From Paramecium sonneborni (taxonomy: Eukaryota > Ciliophora > Oligohymenophorea > Peniculida > Parameciidae): DNA of 64,000 nt. Numbering within the stretch: position 1 is the first letter of the stretch; every line of letters starts with the position of its first letter. The notes under the pieces were generated by a model. The model saw only the letters and a program-made list of their open reading frames with translations, made no database searches and was not told the DNA's origin. The stretch is taken from assembly GCA_905182985.1 (NCBI GenBank), contig CAJJDN010000100.1:11533-75532 (forward strand). Reading direction: 5' to 3'. A program made the position numbers and the translations under genes. Shown in pieces: positions 49,994-63,427 of this stretch.

Positions 49994-51631
49994 TCTATAT
50001 TCATGTAATAACAATTATTTAATTACATTTAATTCTTGATTTATCTAATTAATATTATTAGATATATTGAGTTTTGTGAACAACTTAAAGAAGATATTAA
50101 ATAAACAGATTTACATGATTATTCTTTTTGTTATAGAAAGAGATTCTATTATAGATTCTATTTATGAAAATCAAAATTTTCAAATTTAAATCTTAATATT
50201 ATTTTGTCTTAGAAATATATTTAATAAAATTTTAGTTTTAAATTCATCAAAAAATAAAATATAAACATTTTATTTTGAAAACTTTGTGAAATAGATTAAA
50301 AATATTACTAATATACCAAATCTCTATTTAGAAATAACCAAATTTTGTTGTAAATGCTCTACATTAAATTGAAAATTTTTTCATTTTTCTATCTATAATA
50401 AATTAATTCTTTTTTTAAGATGATTAAAATAAATTCATAATTTAAGTCTCTACTTTCATAATTTTCGTATTGTAATCATATTGTAATCATATAAGTTATT
50501 TCATCAGAAGCTATTAATTAATGAACTTGATTATAGCTCTTCAGTTTTTTCTTCATAAACAAAAAACTTAAAATTACGATAATTAATTACCTGTAATAAA
50601 ATTTACAATCTTTCTGTGGATTTAAGTTGTTTTACATTAAGAAAATAACTATACCCACTTAGCTATTAAATTAACTATCATCCCATTGTACACATCTATT
50701 CCTTATTAATCCACAATTAAAATTGATTTTATTAATCAGACTCCTTTTACTTGAAAATAAGGACTGTTATAAATTTAATTGAAAAGCATGAAGCTTCTGT
50801 TTTAAATAATGATTTTGCTGAAAAAAAATAATTGAAAGATTCAATAAAACATAAGCCAACCCTTTTTAGCTTTATACATTGATTTTAGATTCATAATAAC
50901 TCAATCCAACATCAAATAATTAGTTTATCAATAAAAAATAAATGATATATGCACAAAAATCTTATAAAATTATCCTGAATCTTAGTTATTTTTACTTACT
51001 TTATAATGAAATGACTCAAAATCTTAACATATCTTTTTCTCATTAAAGTAATCATATTCAATTTTATCTTTCCTTTTTCAGAGTAAATACTTTTTTTATT
51101 TAAAAATATAATATCTTAAAATCTAAGTAAATTGAATAATTGTTATAAATAAAAAATAATATAATGATAAGATAGATTGTAAATTTTATATATAAGCTTA
51201 CTTTCTTAATTTATAAAATAAATGACTGATTGCAAAATTGTTAATAAAAGTAGCTTTTAATACAACAAAGAAGAATTTTCAGTTCTAATTATCTATTTAA
51301 TCATTGTATAAAAGAATATAAATCTATAATTACATCTGAACATAACAATAAATGAAAAAAAGAGAAAAGTTTTATTTTAATAATTACATAATAAATAAAA
51401 ATTTGAAAATATGATTAATGAGATGGATTTTATTTTATTTTTTTACAATCCAAAAAATTAAAAATATTTAAAAATTCAGTATAATCCATTTTATTGAGCA
51501 TCAATTTTATAACTTGAGTCTTCTAACAGGTCTTGAATAAAAGTTGGTAATACATGTAAATATTTATATATCCTATTCAGAAATCTGCAATGATTTAAAT
51601 TAAATATATTAATAAAACATTAAAGATTATT
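49994..51631. other. intergenic, weak coding-like scraps
   Basis: Directly after the copy-2 stop the frame continues open for about 50 codons (IEFCEQLKEDIKQTD). Another plus-strand piece near 50510-50710 contains LLINELDYSSSVFSS and LKLRQLITCNKIYNL. Both are too short or isolated to call genes. The rest is AT-rich and featureless. Confidence 0.35.
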
Positions 51632-54600
51632 ATGAATATATTCTAAGAATATTTGGATGATACATCTTTAATCTAGAGTTCAAATAAATATATAGATATT
51701 GAAAAAATAAACCTAATTCAAAGATTAAAATCAATAGATAAAAGTAACGGAAATTGTTACTTATATACAATTTTAGATACATCAGGCACTTTAAGAGGAG
51801 GAGGAGGATGTTGTGTGCAAAAATATTAGTAAAATATTTAGTAAATTGTAAAAAGTGTTTAAATTCCCATAAACTTTGCAATTAATTTGACAAGGTATAC
51901 AAATATAATTGAGGAAAAGTCTAATCTTTTTTGTGATAAGATTTATTAAGATGAAATACTTATAGCATTTTAATGGTTTTATAATTAAAAGGAATGTTTT
52001 CAAATTTTGTGTAATGATGATTCTCAGAATTCTATAAATTACGAACTAATTGAGAAAAACGTTGAAAAATTAATGAAACAGCTTCCTGTATATATAAAAA
52101 TTTCAGGATATCTATTTCATTCATTGCTTCAAATATGTAATGATTTATTTAGAATTATATTCTCATACTAATTAAAAAATGAAGAGAGATACATTTAAGA
52201 GGATTTTTAATAAAAATTATTAGATAATATTTTTGAAATTGAAGAATAAATTAAGGTAGAATCTTCAAAAATTTGGATAACAGGAGTTGAGTTTGAACTC
52301 TAATTAATAAAAATTTGTATAACCCATCTTAGAACTAATTCTAAAAAAGGAGAATAATTGCTTATTTCCTTTTTATGTTAAGTGGCTACTTCAGTTTCAT
52401 AATTGTAACCTACTAGTGAATTAATTGATACGATCATTGAGGGTGGTAAATTTTTATTAATGAACTTTTATGAAAAATAAATATAGCATCCTCTTGAAAA
52501 ATATGAGATTTATTATTTTTTTGAGAACTTAAAATGGTCAATAGTAAATCAATTAAAATAAGGTTTTTCAACTAAAACAACAATCAATCATTTACAAAAT
52601 GGATATAGCAAATATATATAATAATCTAAAGATTGGATGATCCATTTTTGTTGGATTAACTTATTATCTGATATAATGGCATATAGACCAATAATTAGCA
52701 AAAAATAAGTAATGCAAATTCAGAATAATCATTAAGCAGCTTAAAAATTAATAACTCTAGAATCATTATTTACTCAATTAGCATATGATAAGTCTTTTTT
52801 GAAGTTTAAACTATTTCCTGATGATAAAAAAATTTTTCAAAACATGTTTTAAGAATTAAGACTTTTTGAAGAGTATTTATTAGAAGAATAAGATAAGATT
52901 TAATTATTGCCTAATTATCTAAATTTTAAATTTGATTATCAATATAATGGATAAATCAATAATTTAGATCTAAATATTCAGATTTTTACTAAATAATCAA
53001 ATCTTTAAATTCTAAACACCTTGAATGATCTATTCTTATAATCATAGTGTGGATTGATTCAAAATATTTAATTATTTGATAAATTATTTAAAAATTTGAA
53101 AACTAACCATAAAACTTAAAGCAATGAGATACTAGAAATAAAGTAAAACATTTCAGAAATTTTTAAGTAAATAAAATAATAAATGTTTTTGTGCTTATTA
53201 ATTTTATATCAAATACAACTTTCAGTTATTAGAGAAATTGAAATTAATAAGGTTTTTAAACAAATTTTAGAAAAGGAAGAAACAAATTTAAGTTAAAATA
53301 ATAAAATACTTAAACAATAACTTTTAAAAATCATAAAAGATTTAGAATCAAATTATGAATCTTAATTTTAGATCAACATTAAAAAAATCATAAAATTTTG
53401 GATAAAAATTTGTTAAATTATTTCAATTTATAAGAGTGAATATATTTTTGAAGAAAATGATTTAGTTTATAGTTAAGTATAGAAAGATGGATATTAAATT
53501 TCTAATGAATTTGAACAAACTTTTTTAATAATTCATAAGTTTATCTAATAATTCGTTTTTTAGATTAATTAATCAAAAAAGATCTTTCAAAAGATTTATG
53601 AATCAAAAGAAATAGAGTCAATATTCTAAGAAACTCTGACTCAAAGAAAAATATCTGATATTGCTATTTAATTATATAATCCTGAGTTAATTTTAGAACT
53701 TAATTAACAATTTTAAGAGAGCTTTTCAACATTATTATAATTTAGATGGAAATTATAAATTATTTAAGATTTAAAAGATTCTTTTATTGGATGTAGTTTT
53801 TTGAGATTTATATTAAAAACTTTGAGAAGACTCATATAAATTCATAAATTAAATTTAAATCATCTAATCTCATAGAAAAATAGTCTTAGAAATAATACAG
53901 TGAAGTAATCTGATGATTAAGACTTTAATTCTTATAAATCATAAATTATCGAGACTCTAATAAAGGAAAAAAGATAATTAATTCAAAATCATTTTGATAA
54001 ATATAATGATAGAGAATTGAGCGATTAAGAGGTAAATGATTTAAGCGAATTACAAAAATCAGTAAATTTATGGATAACAAAAATATAATTCTAAAATTGG
54101 CCATCAGAAATTTAAACATCTTTAACTATTTTGTTCTAGGAAATTTAGACTAAATTAAAGATATTAGAATTAAATTATAAATATAAAAATAGCATCAATG
54201 AAGAAATACTATAATTAACTGATAATTTTCTTCAAACCAATTTCAAGAATATTTCTTTATAACAAATTAATATTATTGATTAAGAAGAATAAAACAATTA
54301 GATTATTCCAGGAAAGGATAAATTATTTAATTGTGAATTGTTAATTTAAAAAATAAATATTTTGACTGGAAAATCCTAAAAAGTTAAAAAAATAATTCAA
54401 TAAAAATATATGAATATTAATTTTTCTTAATCGATACCCAAAAATTCTATAATAGTAGCAACAAGTTGGGAAAATTTTATTGAAAAATTAAATGAAATTC
54501 TTAAAGAAATATAGTAATTAAATTATGATTGTGTTAAGAGCATTAGTGATTAAGAGTAGATTGTGTTCGTAAAATCTATTAATCAATAATTGTCTACAAC

Positions 54601-57600
54601 ATAAAGTTTTAATTAAATAAATGCAAATATTATTTTATATAATACACCTACCTTGTTAGATGATATAACTTTTAGAGATGAATTGAATGATACAACATTC
54701 TCTTTTTATCTTTCAGAATTAAGAAAAGATCTTATTTCTAAATAAGGAAGAGAAATTGTAGATATGTTTGGAGATTCTTCATATAAAGTTAGAGAATCAT
54801 TAGTTTTTAATTTAATAAAAATATAGTCAATTGTTTTAGAATCTCCAATAAAAGAATTTTGTTCATAATTGCTTAAAAATCTTTGGATAATAGAAAAACA
54901 TGATAGTGTTAGAAAAATATTAAAGAATTAAGAAATGATTGAGATGCAAAAGAGATTATTTTCATAAGATTTGATTAATTTTTCAAATAGTTTAAAATTA
55001 GAAATGTAAGCAAAATTAAAAAGTATTGAGTAACTTGAAACTCTTGTTTTAATAGGAGATAATCAAACAGAAATGAAAAAAAAACTTGAATAAGCTTATG
55101 ATGATTTTGAAATATATTTGGATAATATAACAGATATGTCTAATCGATTGGATATTAGTTTGGTATTTTTAAAAGAAATTACAAAAGATTTAAAAAAAAT
55201 CAAAAATTCTATAGATTAGATTCTTTAAAGTGTTTAAGGTTTAGAAGCAGACATTAGAAAATTAAGAGGCAAAGATTTTATGGAATTATTATAAATTAGA
55301 AAATAAAAAGTACTAAAATAAATGCTTGAAAACGAATTGGATTAAATTCATGTGTAAATTTCAACATAAGAATATGATCCAGTGTCTGGAATTAAAAAGA
55401 AAACAATAAAAAGAGAAACTTAGATATCTTATCTTTTAAAATAATAATATAATGATTTTGATGGAGAAATTAATGAATTTTTATGGAGTGAAAATGATAG
55501 ATAAAAAGATGTAATGCTTTTAAGAGGAAAAGCTGGTTCTGGAAAAAGTAGAGCATCTAGTAATATAGAAGAATTATTATGGATATGTGATTAATAATAA
55601 CCATTTTGGATACCAATATTTGTATCACTTCCTTCATTAATAGATCCTAGACATAATCTTATTAATCAAGCTTTAGAATCTGAAAATTATAATTTTGATA
55701 AAACATAAATTAGAGATTTCAAAGAAGCAATTTGTAATGGTAAACTTAAAGTACTCTTCATATTAGAGAGTTATGATGAAATTAAAACTGATTTTATTAG
55801 TTCTAATTTTTATTAAACAAATAGATTTGCTAAAGATCTAAATCTTTAAATTCCAGGTTTAAATGTTAAAATTATTATTACAACAAGAGAAGAAATTTTA
55901 ACATCTATTGGATATCAAATATGGTTTTATGGTTCAAGTATTAAAACACTTAAAGAAGTAGAATTACTTCCATTTAATAATTAATAAAGTTAAGAATATA
56001 TTAAAAAATATATCCAAATTAGCATAAAAAGGACGATTAAAAGATTTTACGAATTTTTAAAACAATTGAAAGGATTAGCATTCGAAATTCATGAATTTAA
56101 ATAAATATGGTCAAATTTAGAAAGTTTTATAGATTCTATCATTAATTAAAAATAAATCGATGATGGTTTATTTTCGTCTATTGATACAGAGAGATTGCTT
56201 AAGAAACTTTAGTAGATTTAATTTTTTAATTTTATTAATACAGATTAAATGATTTGGTTAAAGAAAGACTTACTTTAATTATGGAGCGAATAAAAATTTT
56301 TATAAGTAATTAAAAATGTAAATATTGATCATCTATTATGTACTCCTTTTATGATGGAAATAATTGTCTATGTATTACCTAAAATGTCATAATAATTTTC
56401 ATAAGCAAGCTATATTAGAAATATAGTAACTCAAAACTATTTAATATTAAAAAGATAATCATATTAATCATAATAATTAATTCATCAATTTTAAGCTAAT
56501 TAAGTTAATGAAAATTAATAGTTCAATGATGATAAGTTAACTTCTCTTAAATTAAATTAGAATTAAATTAAAGCTGATAAAGCTATATTGGAATAGTTTA
56601 ATTTTATAATGGAAGAACTAGATAATTAAGACTTTTTTGAATCATATTCAATAACCAATTAACTTGAATATATTAGTAATACTTGTATTGGAGCATCTAG
56701 AGATTTTCATGTTAAATTTGATGCAAATTTTATTGTAGCTGCATTAAAATTTAATCAACTCACTGCATTTGATTTTTATGAAACATTTGTAAATTATTAT
56801 ACAAATCAACAAATTGAAAAATACAAAGATTTAGGAAAGATTATAAATCATGAAAGCTTTTATATAGATTTATAAGACTTTTCATTATCTTTAGCAATCG
56901 ATATGTCTATGAGACAAATAACATAAGTTAATTATAAATAAAAGGGAAAATTACAAATCTAAAATTTACATGAAGATAGAAATGATTAAATTACTTGGGA
57001 CGATTTATATTTCGATGAAATCTCAGACAATCAAGAATATAAAAGTTTATTAAAAAAATGCATGTTAATAAATTCTAAAGGCAATTTATATGCCTTCAAT
57101 CATAAGTCAATTTAAGATTTTTTTGTTGCTAAATATATATTAAAGCTATATTAGACAATATTTAATTAAAATCAAGATATTAATATACAATCTTTAGAAA
57201 AGAGCGTATATAACAATATTTTATTTAATTTATCACAAGAACATTATTTTGGAAGTTTAGAACTGTTAAAACCTAAATTGATTTCGCTAGAAAATATTAA
57301 AAGTAAGTTAATTTAAATGACTAAATTATCAAAAACTGATTTATAACATAAAGTGATTAGATCAGCATCTAATTCAATTTATTTATTAAGCTATTTAGGA
57401 GAGTATTTTCAGGAAATTGATTTTAGTAATATTTCAATCTCAAATACTAAATTAAATAAACTTACATTTTTTTAGTGTAATTTAAATTTTTCAAAATTTG
57501 ATAATGTATGTATTGATTCTTGTAATTTTAATTGTGCCAGTATAAAAAATGGAGAATGGAAAAATTTGATTTGTACAGAAAAAAGATTTCTTGATGGTCA

Positions 57601-60600
57601 TATTTTAAATATAATTTCTATTGATTTTACTGATGATGGAAAATCTCTAATATCAGTTGAAAAAACAGGAGTAATAATGAAATGGTTAATTTATAATGAT
57701 GAGCATCCAAAATCTTTAAATTTATAAACTGATGTATTTTAAACATCATATTCTAAAACTCTTAATGTTTTAATTTGTTAAACTAAAAAATATATATACT
57801 TTATCAATTGTCAAGAATTATAAATGGATGAGATTTATTCTCTACCTAATTGCAATTGCAGTAAGATTTGTTTATAACCTGAAATGCAATATTTAGCTGC
57901 GGATATAGTAATGCATAATAAAGTTTATTTATGGCAAATTAAAGACTTGTAATCTAGCAATTAGATATAACCTATAATTTCATAATCAATAAACAAAAGC
58001 TCCATAACATGTTTAGCTATAACCAAGGATTTTAAATTAATAGCAACAGGACATTATTAAATTAAGATATGGTTGAGTGAAAATTGTAAAGAATATTAAG
58101 AAATTACTTAATTATATGAAGATTTAAAATAAAAGACATAATCTATAATATTTTCATAGAATGAAGAAATTTTAATTACAGGAGGAGAAGATTAAAGGAT
58201 TAGTTTTTGGAATATAAAAAATCATGACAATATACAATTATAATTACGGTTAGATACATTTAGTAAAGTGAATTCTTTATCTTATTAAATAGAAGCTAAA
58301 TTTATAGCTGTAAGAACAGATTATTATATTAAATTATATGATGCTGAAAATCCTATTTTGTCTTAACACTTTTTTAGATAAGAAATAGATTTTTAATATA
58401 ATATATTTTAGATATCTCCCAATAGCAAAACTTTAGCCATTTTAAAAAAAAAAAATGATGAAGAATCCACAATTATGATATGGAATATTTAAGATTATAC
58501 TTAAATGAATTTGATAAAATCATTTGCTAGTAAGAAGAATAAAAAGGATTAAATAAAATAATTATAATTTTCTCCAGATGGATAGGTTTTAGTAGAAGTT
58601 ACTAATAACTCCATTTATCTTTGGGATTTAAAAGATTATGAATTAATATCGAAATTAGAAAATCAATTTAATAATATTTAAAATCTTTCATTTTCAACTG
58701 ATTAAATTCAGTTTGCAATTTGTTGTGCTAATAAATAACTAACATTATGGAACATTTAAAAATTGAATTCTCCATAAAATATAGCAACACTTAATCTTTA
58801 GCATGAATGTTGTCAAGCACATTTTTGTCCAAATGAATAAATAATAATAACATATTCTAATAGTTCTTAACCTACAGGCATTACATTTTGGGATGCAATC
58901 TAATATAAATAAATTACCACAGTCATTAATGATGAAGTAATCAGGAATGTCTGTTTTAATCAAGATGGAAATATAATGATATCTTTCAGTAATTCATTAA
59001 GAGTTTGGAAAAAAAATTAATAATAATTTGAAATATAAGAAGAATATAGATATAATTGTAAATAAATATCTCAAAGCTTTATGATTAATCAACAACGTAT
59101 AATTGCTTTAAAAAATAAATGTCTTTATGAGATAATACTATCTGATAATAAATAAATAAATGATGAAAATTTTGGATATAATAATGAAGTAAAAAATTTT
59201 GATCTGGCAAGCAATAGACAATTTTTGATAATAAATGGAAATGATAAGAAAAGAATTATTTTGTTTATGACAGATCAACAGTAATAAACTATGCTATATC
59301 AAAATGAATACACTATATTCAATGATTTTTCAATCTCTTAAGACCATAAAATTATTGCTATAGCCTCCTAAGAAGGAATCACTATTAAAGATATGGAAAC
59401 AAAAAGAATTATAACTTCAATATAAGAAATAAAAAAATGTTCTTGTGTTATTTTTTATCAATAATAAGGTAATAACTTTATGATAATTGGATCATAAGTT
59501 AATGAAGGTTAACTAGCATTATATGACATAAATAATCTCTCTTAAATAATAAAAATTAAATTGATTACGTTGCTTAGTCGTCCTTTAAATATGTATCTTC
59601 TTTAAGAATCATAATAACTAATTATTGTTTATAAGCATTTTCTAACTATTAATAAAATAGATAATTTGGAATAATCTAAAATGATTCCTATTAGAGGAGC
59701 ATAAAGTTTTTCCAACAATTTAATCATCAATTAAGACTAATCTGCAATTATATTAGGAGTAGAAGATGAAATTTGTATTTATTCTCTTTAAAATTAAATT
59801 GAAACAGTTGGATTTTCAACAATTGATGATAAAAAAATTTTGCATATGAGTTTCTCAAAATATAATCAAACTCTAATTATCATAAAAGAAAATTCAATTT
59901 ATATTGAATGGGATTTGAATTTAAGAAAAATAATTAAGTAGGCAAATTTTAATAATAGTTCATAATTTTACTTAACGATAAATGAACGTGAAACTCAATT
60001 AATTTCAGTTAAATCTGAAAATTCAAAATAGTACTTAAAAATTATAGATTTGATTTCTATGAATGTAATTAATAGTTTTGAAGAATTAAATAAAGAAAAA
60101 GTAGCTTTTATATCTGCAGCTTACACTTAAGATGGAACAAGTTTTATTACGGGATATACAAATAGAACATTTAAATTTTGGGATTCCAAGTCGTGTAAAC
60201 TTTTACAAATGTTTAATAGTTATACTTCTACAATAGATTTAATATAAATATCAAACCTAGGAATTATGGCCTAGGTTAATTAGAACTAAATTAAATTATG
60301 GAACTTAATTGCTTTGAAGTAACAATAATCTAATTAAGAAGGACATTCAGATTAAATTAATAGACTCATTGTTTCTCCAGATGGATTATCATTAGTATCT
60401 GGTTCAGAATCATAAATAATACGATGGGATTTAAAGGAAAATAAAAAAATTGATGTATTATTGAAAGGATAAAAACTTCCATCATATTTTTTCTTTTCAT
60501 GTGATGGTCAATATTTTGCAGCTCTAGAAGAATAAAATTGGATTAAAATATGGAAGATTACTTCACTTTACATTATTGAACATTGTTTTCAATTATCTTT

Positions 60601-62056
60601 CTCTAATGATACATTAAATTTTCAATTTAATATTAAAGACTATCAACTTGTATCAAAAAATAAAGAATAATAAATTATGATTTGGGATTTAAAAAAAGCA
60701 TACTTATGCGAAAAATTACCTAAATCTATTTAAAATTCTTAAAAATCAATTACAATATTTTCTTCAGATGCTTAATTAATTTTAGCATCAAATCCATTAA
60801 AAATATTATATCCTGAATAATATTTTTAGTTTGATATTGATTAAACTACTAATATTGGTTTTATTGCAATATCTCATAATTCAAAATTATTAGCTATTGA
60901 AAATATCAATAAGTCTATCATAATATGGTCAGTATCTGAAAAGAAACTCTTGCATACTTTTAATTTTGCAAATAAAAAAGATCTACCAATTTTAACTATT
61001 GTATTTTCTGGAAACAATAAAACATTGCTTTCTACTCATTAGGATATAATAGCTAGATTGTGGAATGTAGAAGACGGACAATATTAATTACTTTAAGAAG
61101 TAGAAATTGAATTCTTTTAATATAAATAGTTTGGAAGTATTTAAACTTTTCCTGTAAACGATGATAACTTTATAACTATTTGGTCTGAATTTTAGGGATA
61201 TGACTGTATACTACAGAGTTATCTTAATTATTATTATTTCTAGGGTCTCTAACAAAAAAATATTAGTAATTCTTAGGATTATGAATTGAAGAATTTTTCA
61301 GTTGGCTATAACAACTAAAAATAAATTTTTGCAATTCAATTTTTTTAATAGCTACATTTATATGATATAAATTCTGATAAAATTGTGGCTAAATTAGAGG
61401 GAAATTAATAATCAAATTAAATTTTGTCAACTATCATTTCTTTCTCTCCAGATGGATCAAAATTAATTACATGGGGTGCTAATCATATTATAAGATTATG
61501 GGATTTATCAGATATAAATGATATTAAATACAAAATTAATTTTAAATCTTTAATAGAGGCCAAAGCAGCCTAATTTTTAATGGATGGAGAAAATATTAGA
61601 ATTATCAGCAAGGATAATAAAATTTATAATCATAATATTTAAGAGTTTACTTAATTTTGTAGAATTCCCAAATCAAAATAATTTGAATTTTAGGGTGAAC
61701 AAAATTTTAAATGTTAAAAATATTAAGTTAATTTTAACGATTTAGAACTTAATATTAAAGATGTTGCAACAAATTAGATCAAATGTACATTTAATTAATT
61801 TAGTTCAAAGGTTACAACTTTTGCATTTACACCATCTTATCAATAATTTATTTTAGGAATGAAAGATGGATCTATTTTCTTATATCTTATTGAACAGAAA
61901 ATTTTGGATTTGCACAAAAAGCCTGTTTGTTATAAGATATTTGCAAAAAGCACTTAATTGTAAGTAAATTTTTGTTAGATTGGAGAGTCTATTTTTGAAA
62001 CTTAAGAAAAAGAGAATCTTCGAAAATTACTTTTTGATAAAGGTGCCATTGAATGA
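51632..62056 (+). CDS. giant NACHT - pentapeptide-like - WD40 protein (NLR/STAND type)
   Basis: A single uninterrupted frame from ATG 51632 to TGA 62054 encodes 3474 aa with no intron. The first ~1,250 residues are helical and charged with coiled-coil stretches. A NACHT-type NTPase follows: Walker A GKAGSGKS at about residue 1299, a Walker B-like segment VLFILESYDE near 1372 (Glu in place of the usual first Asp) and KIIITTREE near 1413. At about 1928-1971 short A/C-S/N-F-like pentapeptide repeats (DFSNISISNTKLNKLTFFQC) join NACHT to a WD40 region running to the C-terminus, with many blades such as LQFSPDGQVLVEVTNNSIYLWDL (split here as LQFSPDGQVLV / NNSIYLWDL). STAND proteins are ATP-driven switches that oligomerise on sensing a ligand. 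The ligand and output are unknown. It is probably cytosolic. Confidence 0.92.
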
Positions 62057-62781
62057 ATTAATTTAATATTAAAGAAAATCAGTTAACATTAAAATTTATA
62101 CAAGTTTATTTAATTTTATTTAATTATCATTTATAGTACTACTATAATATTTTTGTAAAATTGAATTATCTTTTTCTTTAAAAAAATCTGATTTGAAAAA
62201 TAATGAACGAAATGGAAATTAACTTAGATAAAGCAAGTTTAAGTTCATTAAACTCATTACAATTTAACTATATACTTTTGAAAATTTCATTACACTTTTG
62301 TATAAATGTATGGGAGTTATAACTAATTTTTGAAAAATAAACATAATATTTCTTTAGACTTTTAATATTTTATTTTATTCCCTAATTCCATTTGGATTTA
62401 GATTTTATACTTATATTCCTCCTTGAGCATCACAAACGTTTATTTTTGTTATCTAATCTCTATATAAATAAAAAATATAAATTTATTTTAGATACCATAT
62501 GTTCTTAGGATATTTAAAATTAAATTTTGAATCTAATTCTTGAAAATATTTCTTTTGGAATGTTTATAGATATTTATGATTTCATTTAAGTTATGATAAA
62601 ATTTTGCTGAAATGAATTTAATAAACTTCTATTATTATAAATCGTGATATTAATTATGATTATCCCTGTTTAAGAAGCATAGTTTCGATCAATATAAAAG
62701 AAAGCTCGTAATTATTCTTATGTTTGCTCATTGAATATCATTATGATTATCACTTGGATAATTCAACTTCTTTAAAATAAT
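62057..62781. other. intergenic between two WD40 genes
   Basis: AT-rich spacer, no coding-like frame. Its part from 62303 onward is repeated exactly after the N at 63427. Confidence 0.5.
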
Positions 62782-63426
62782 ATGATTACTTTTAATCCAT
62801 AATTGTAATTTAATACATTTGAGTATAAATTCTTAGAAGAAAACTCTATCAAAGAATCTGAATGGTGTTTTTCATTTTCATTTAATAAAGATTCAACGAT
62901 TCTAGCTGCTGGATGCTAATCATATATTAAGATGTATGATTTTAATAATGGGAAGGCTTAATTAAATTAAATATTAAATAATACCAGTTTTGCAAGGACA
63001 TTATATTTCATGAAGAAATCAAATAGTTTTATTACAGGATTTGATAATTCTACTATTTCAATTTGGCATTTAAATTAAGATAATTAATGGGTTGTTTAAT
63101 AATAGCTTTTAAAACATTCTAAAGCTATTAAACATGTAGTAATGAATAAAAATGAAGATCTTATCATTTCATGTAGTGATGACAAATCCATTAATTTTTG
63201 GGTCAAATAAAATGAATGGATACTCTAATAAAGTATTACTAATCACAATTCAAGCGTTTTAAGTGTAAGTATTAACGAATCCTAAGATAAGATAATTTCT
63301 TGTTCCGAAGACAAATCTATTTTAGTAATGGAATTTTCAACAAACATTAAGAAATGGATTATAATATAAATTATCTCTTTTCCTGAACATGGAAGAAGAT
63401 TAAGTTTTATAGGAGATGATTAATTT
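62303..63426 (+). repeat. first copy of a second contig-overlap duplication
   Basis: The sequence from 62303 recurs from 63428 with an offset of 1125 bp. The visible part (62303-62875 against 63428-64000, 573 bp) appears identical, and the window ends inside the second copy. The full unit would be 1124 bp, very close to the 1137-bp unit at 23.5 kb. Confidence 0.88.
62782..63426 (+). CDS. WD40 repeat protein, 5' part only
   Basis: From ATG 62782 the frame is open to the N at 63427 (215 codons, no stop reached). It encodes at least three WD40 blades: FSFNKDSTILAAG with IKMYDF, NSFITGFDNSTISIWHL, and DLIISCSDDKSINFWVKQ, followed by DKIISCSEDKSILVMEF. The density of [IV]-x-[FW] ends fits a propeller. 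The short N-terminal part before the first blade has no NACHT, so this is either a small WD40 protein or one whose other domains lie beyond the break. It is in the same orientation as the NACHT-WD40 gene, 725 bp downstream. Confidence 0.75.
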
Positions 63427-63427
63427 N
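63427..63427. other. assembly junction (N)
   Basis: Single N followed immediately by sequence already seen from 62303. Same artefact pattern as at 24665. Confidence 0.92.
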
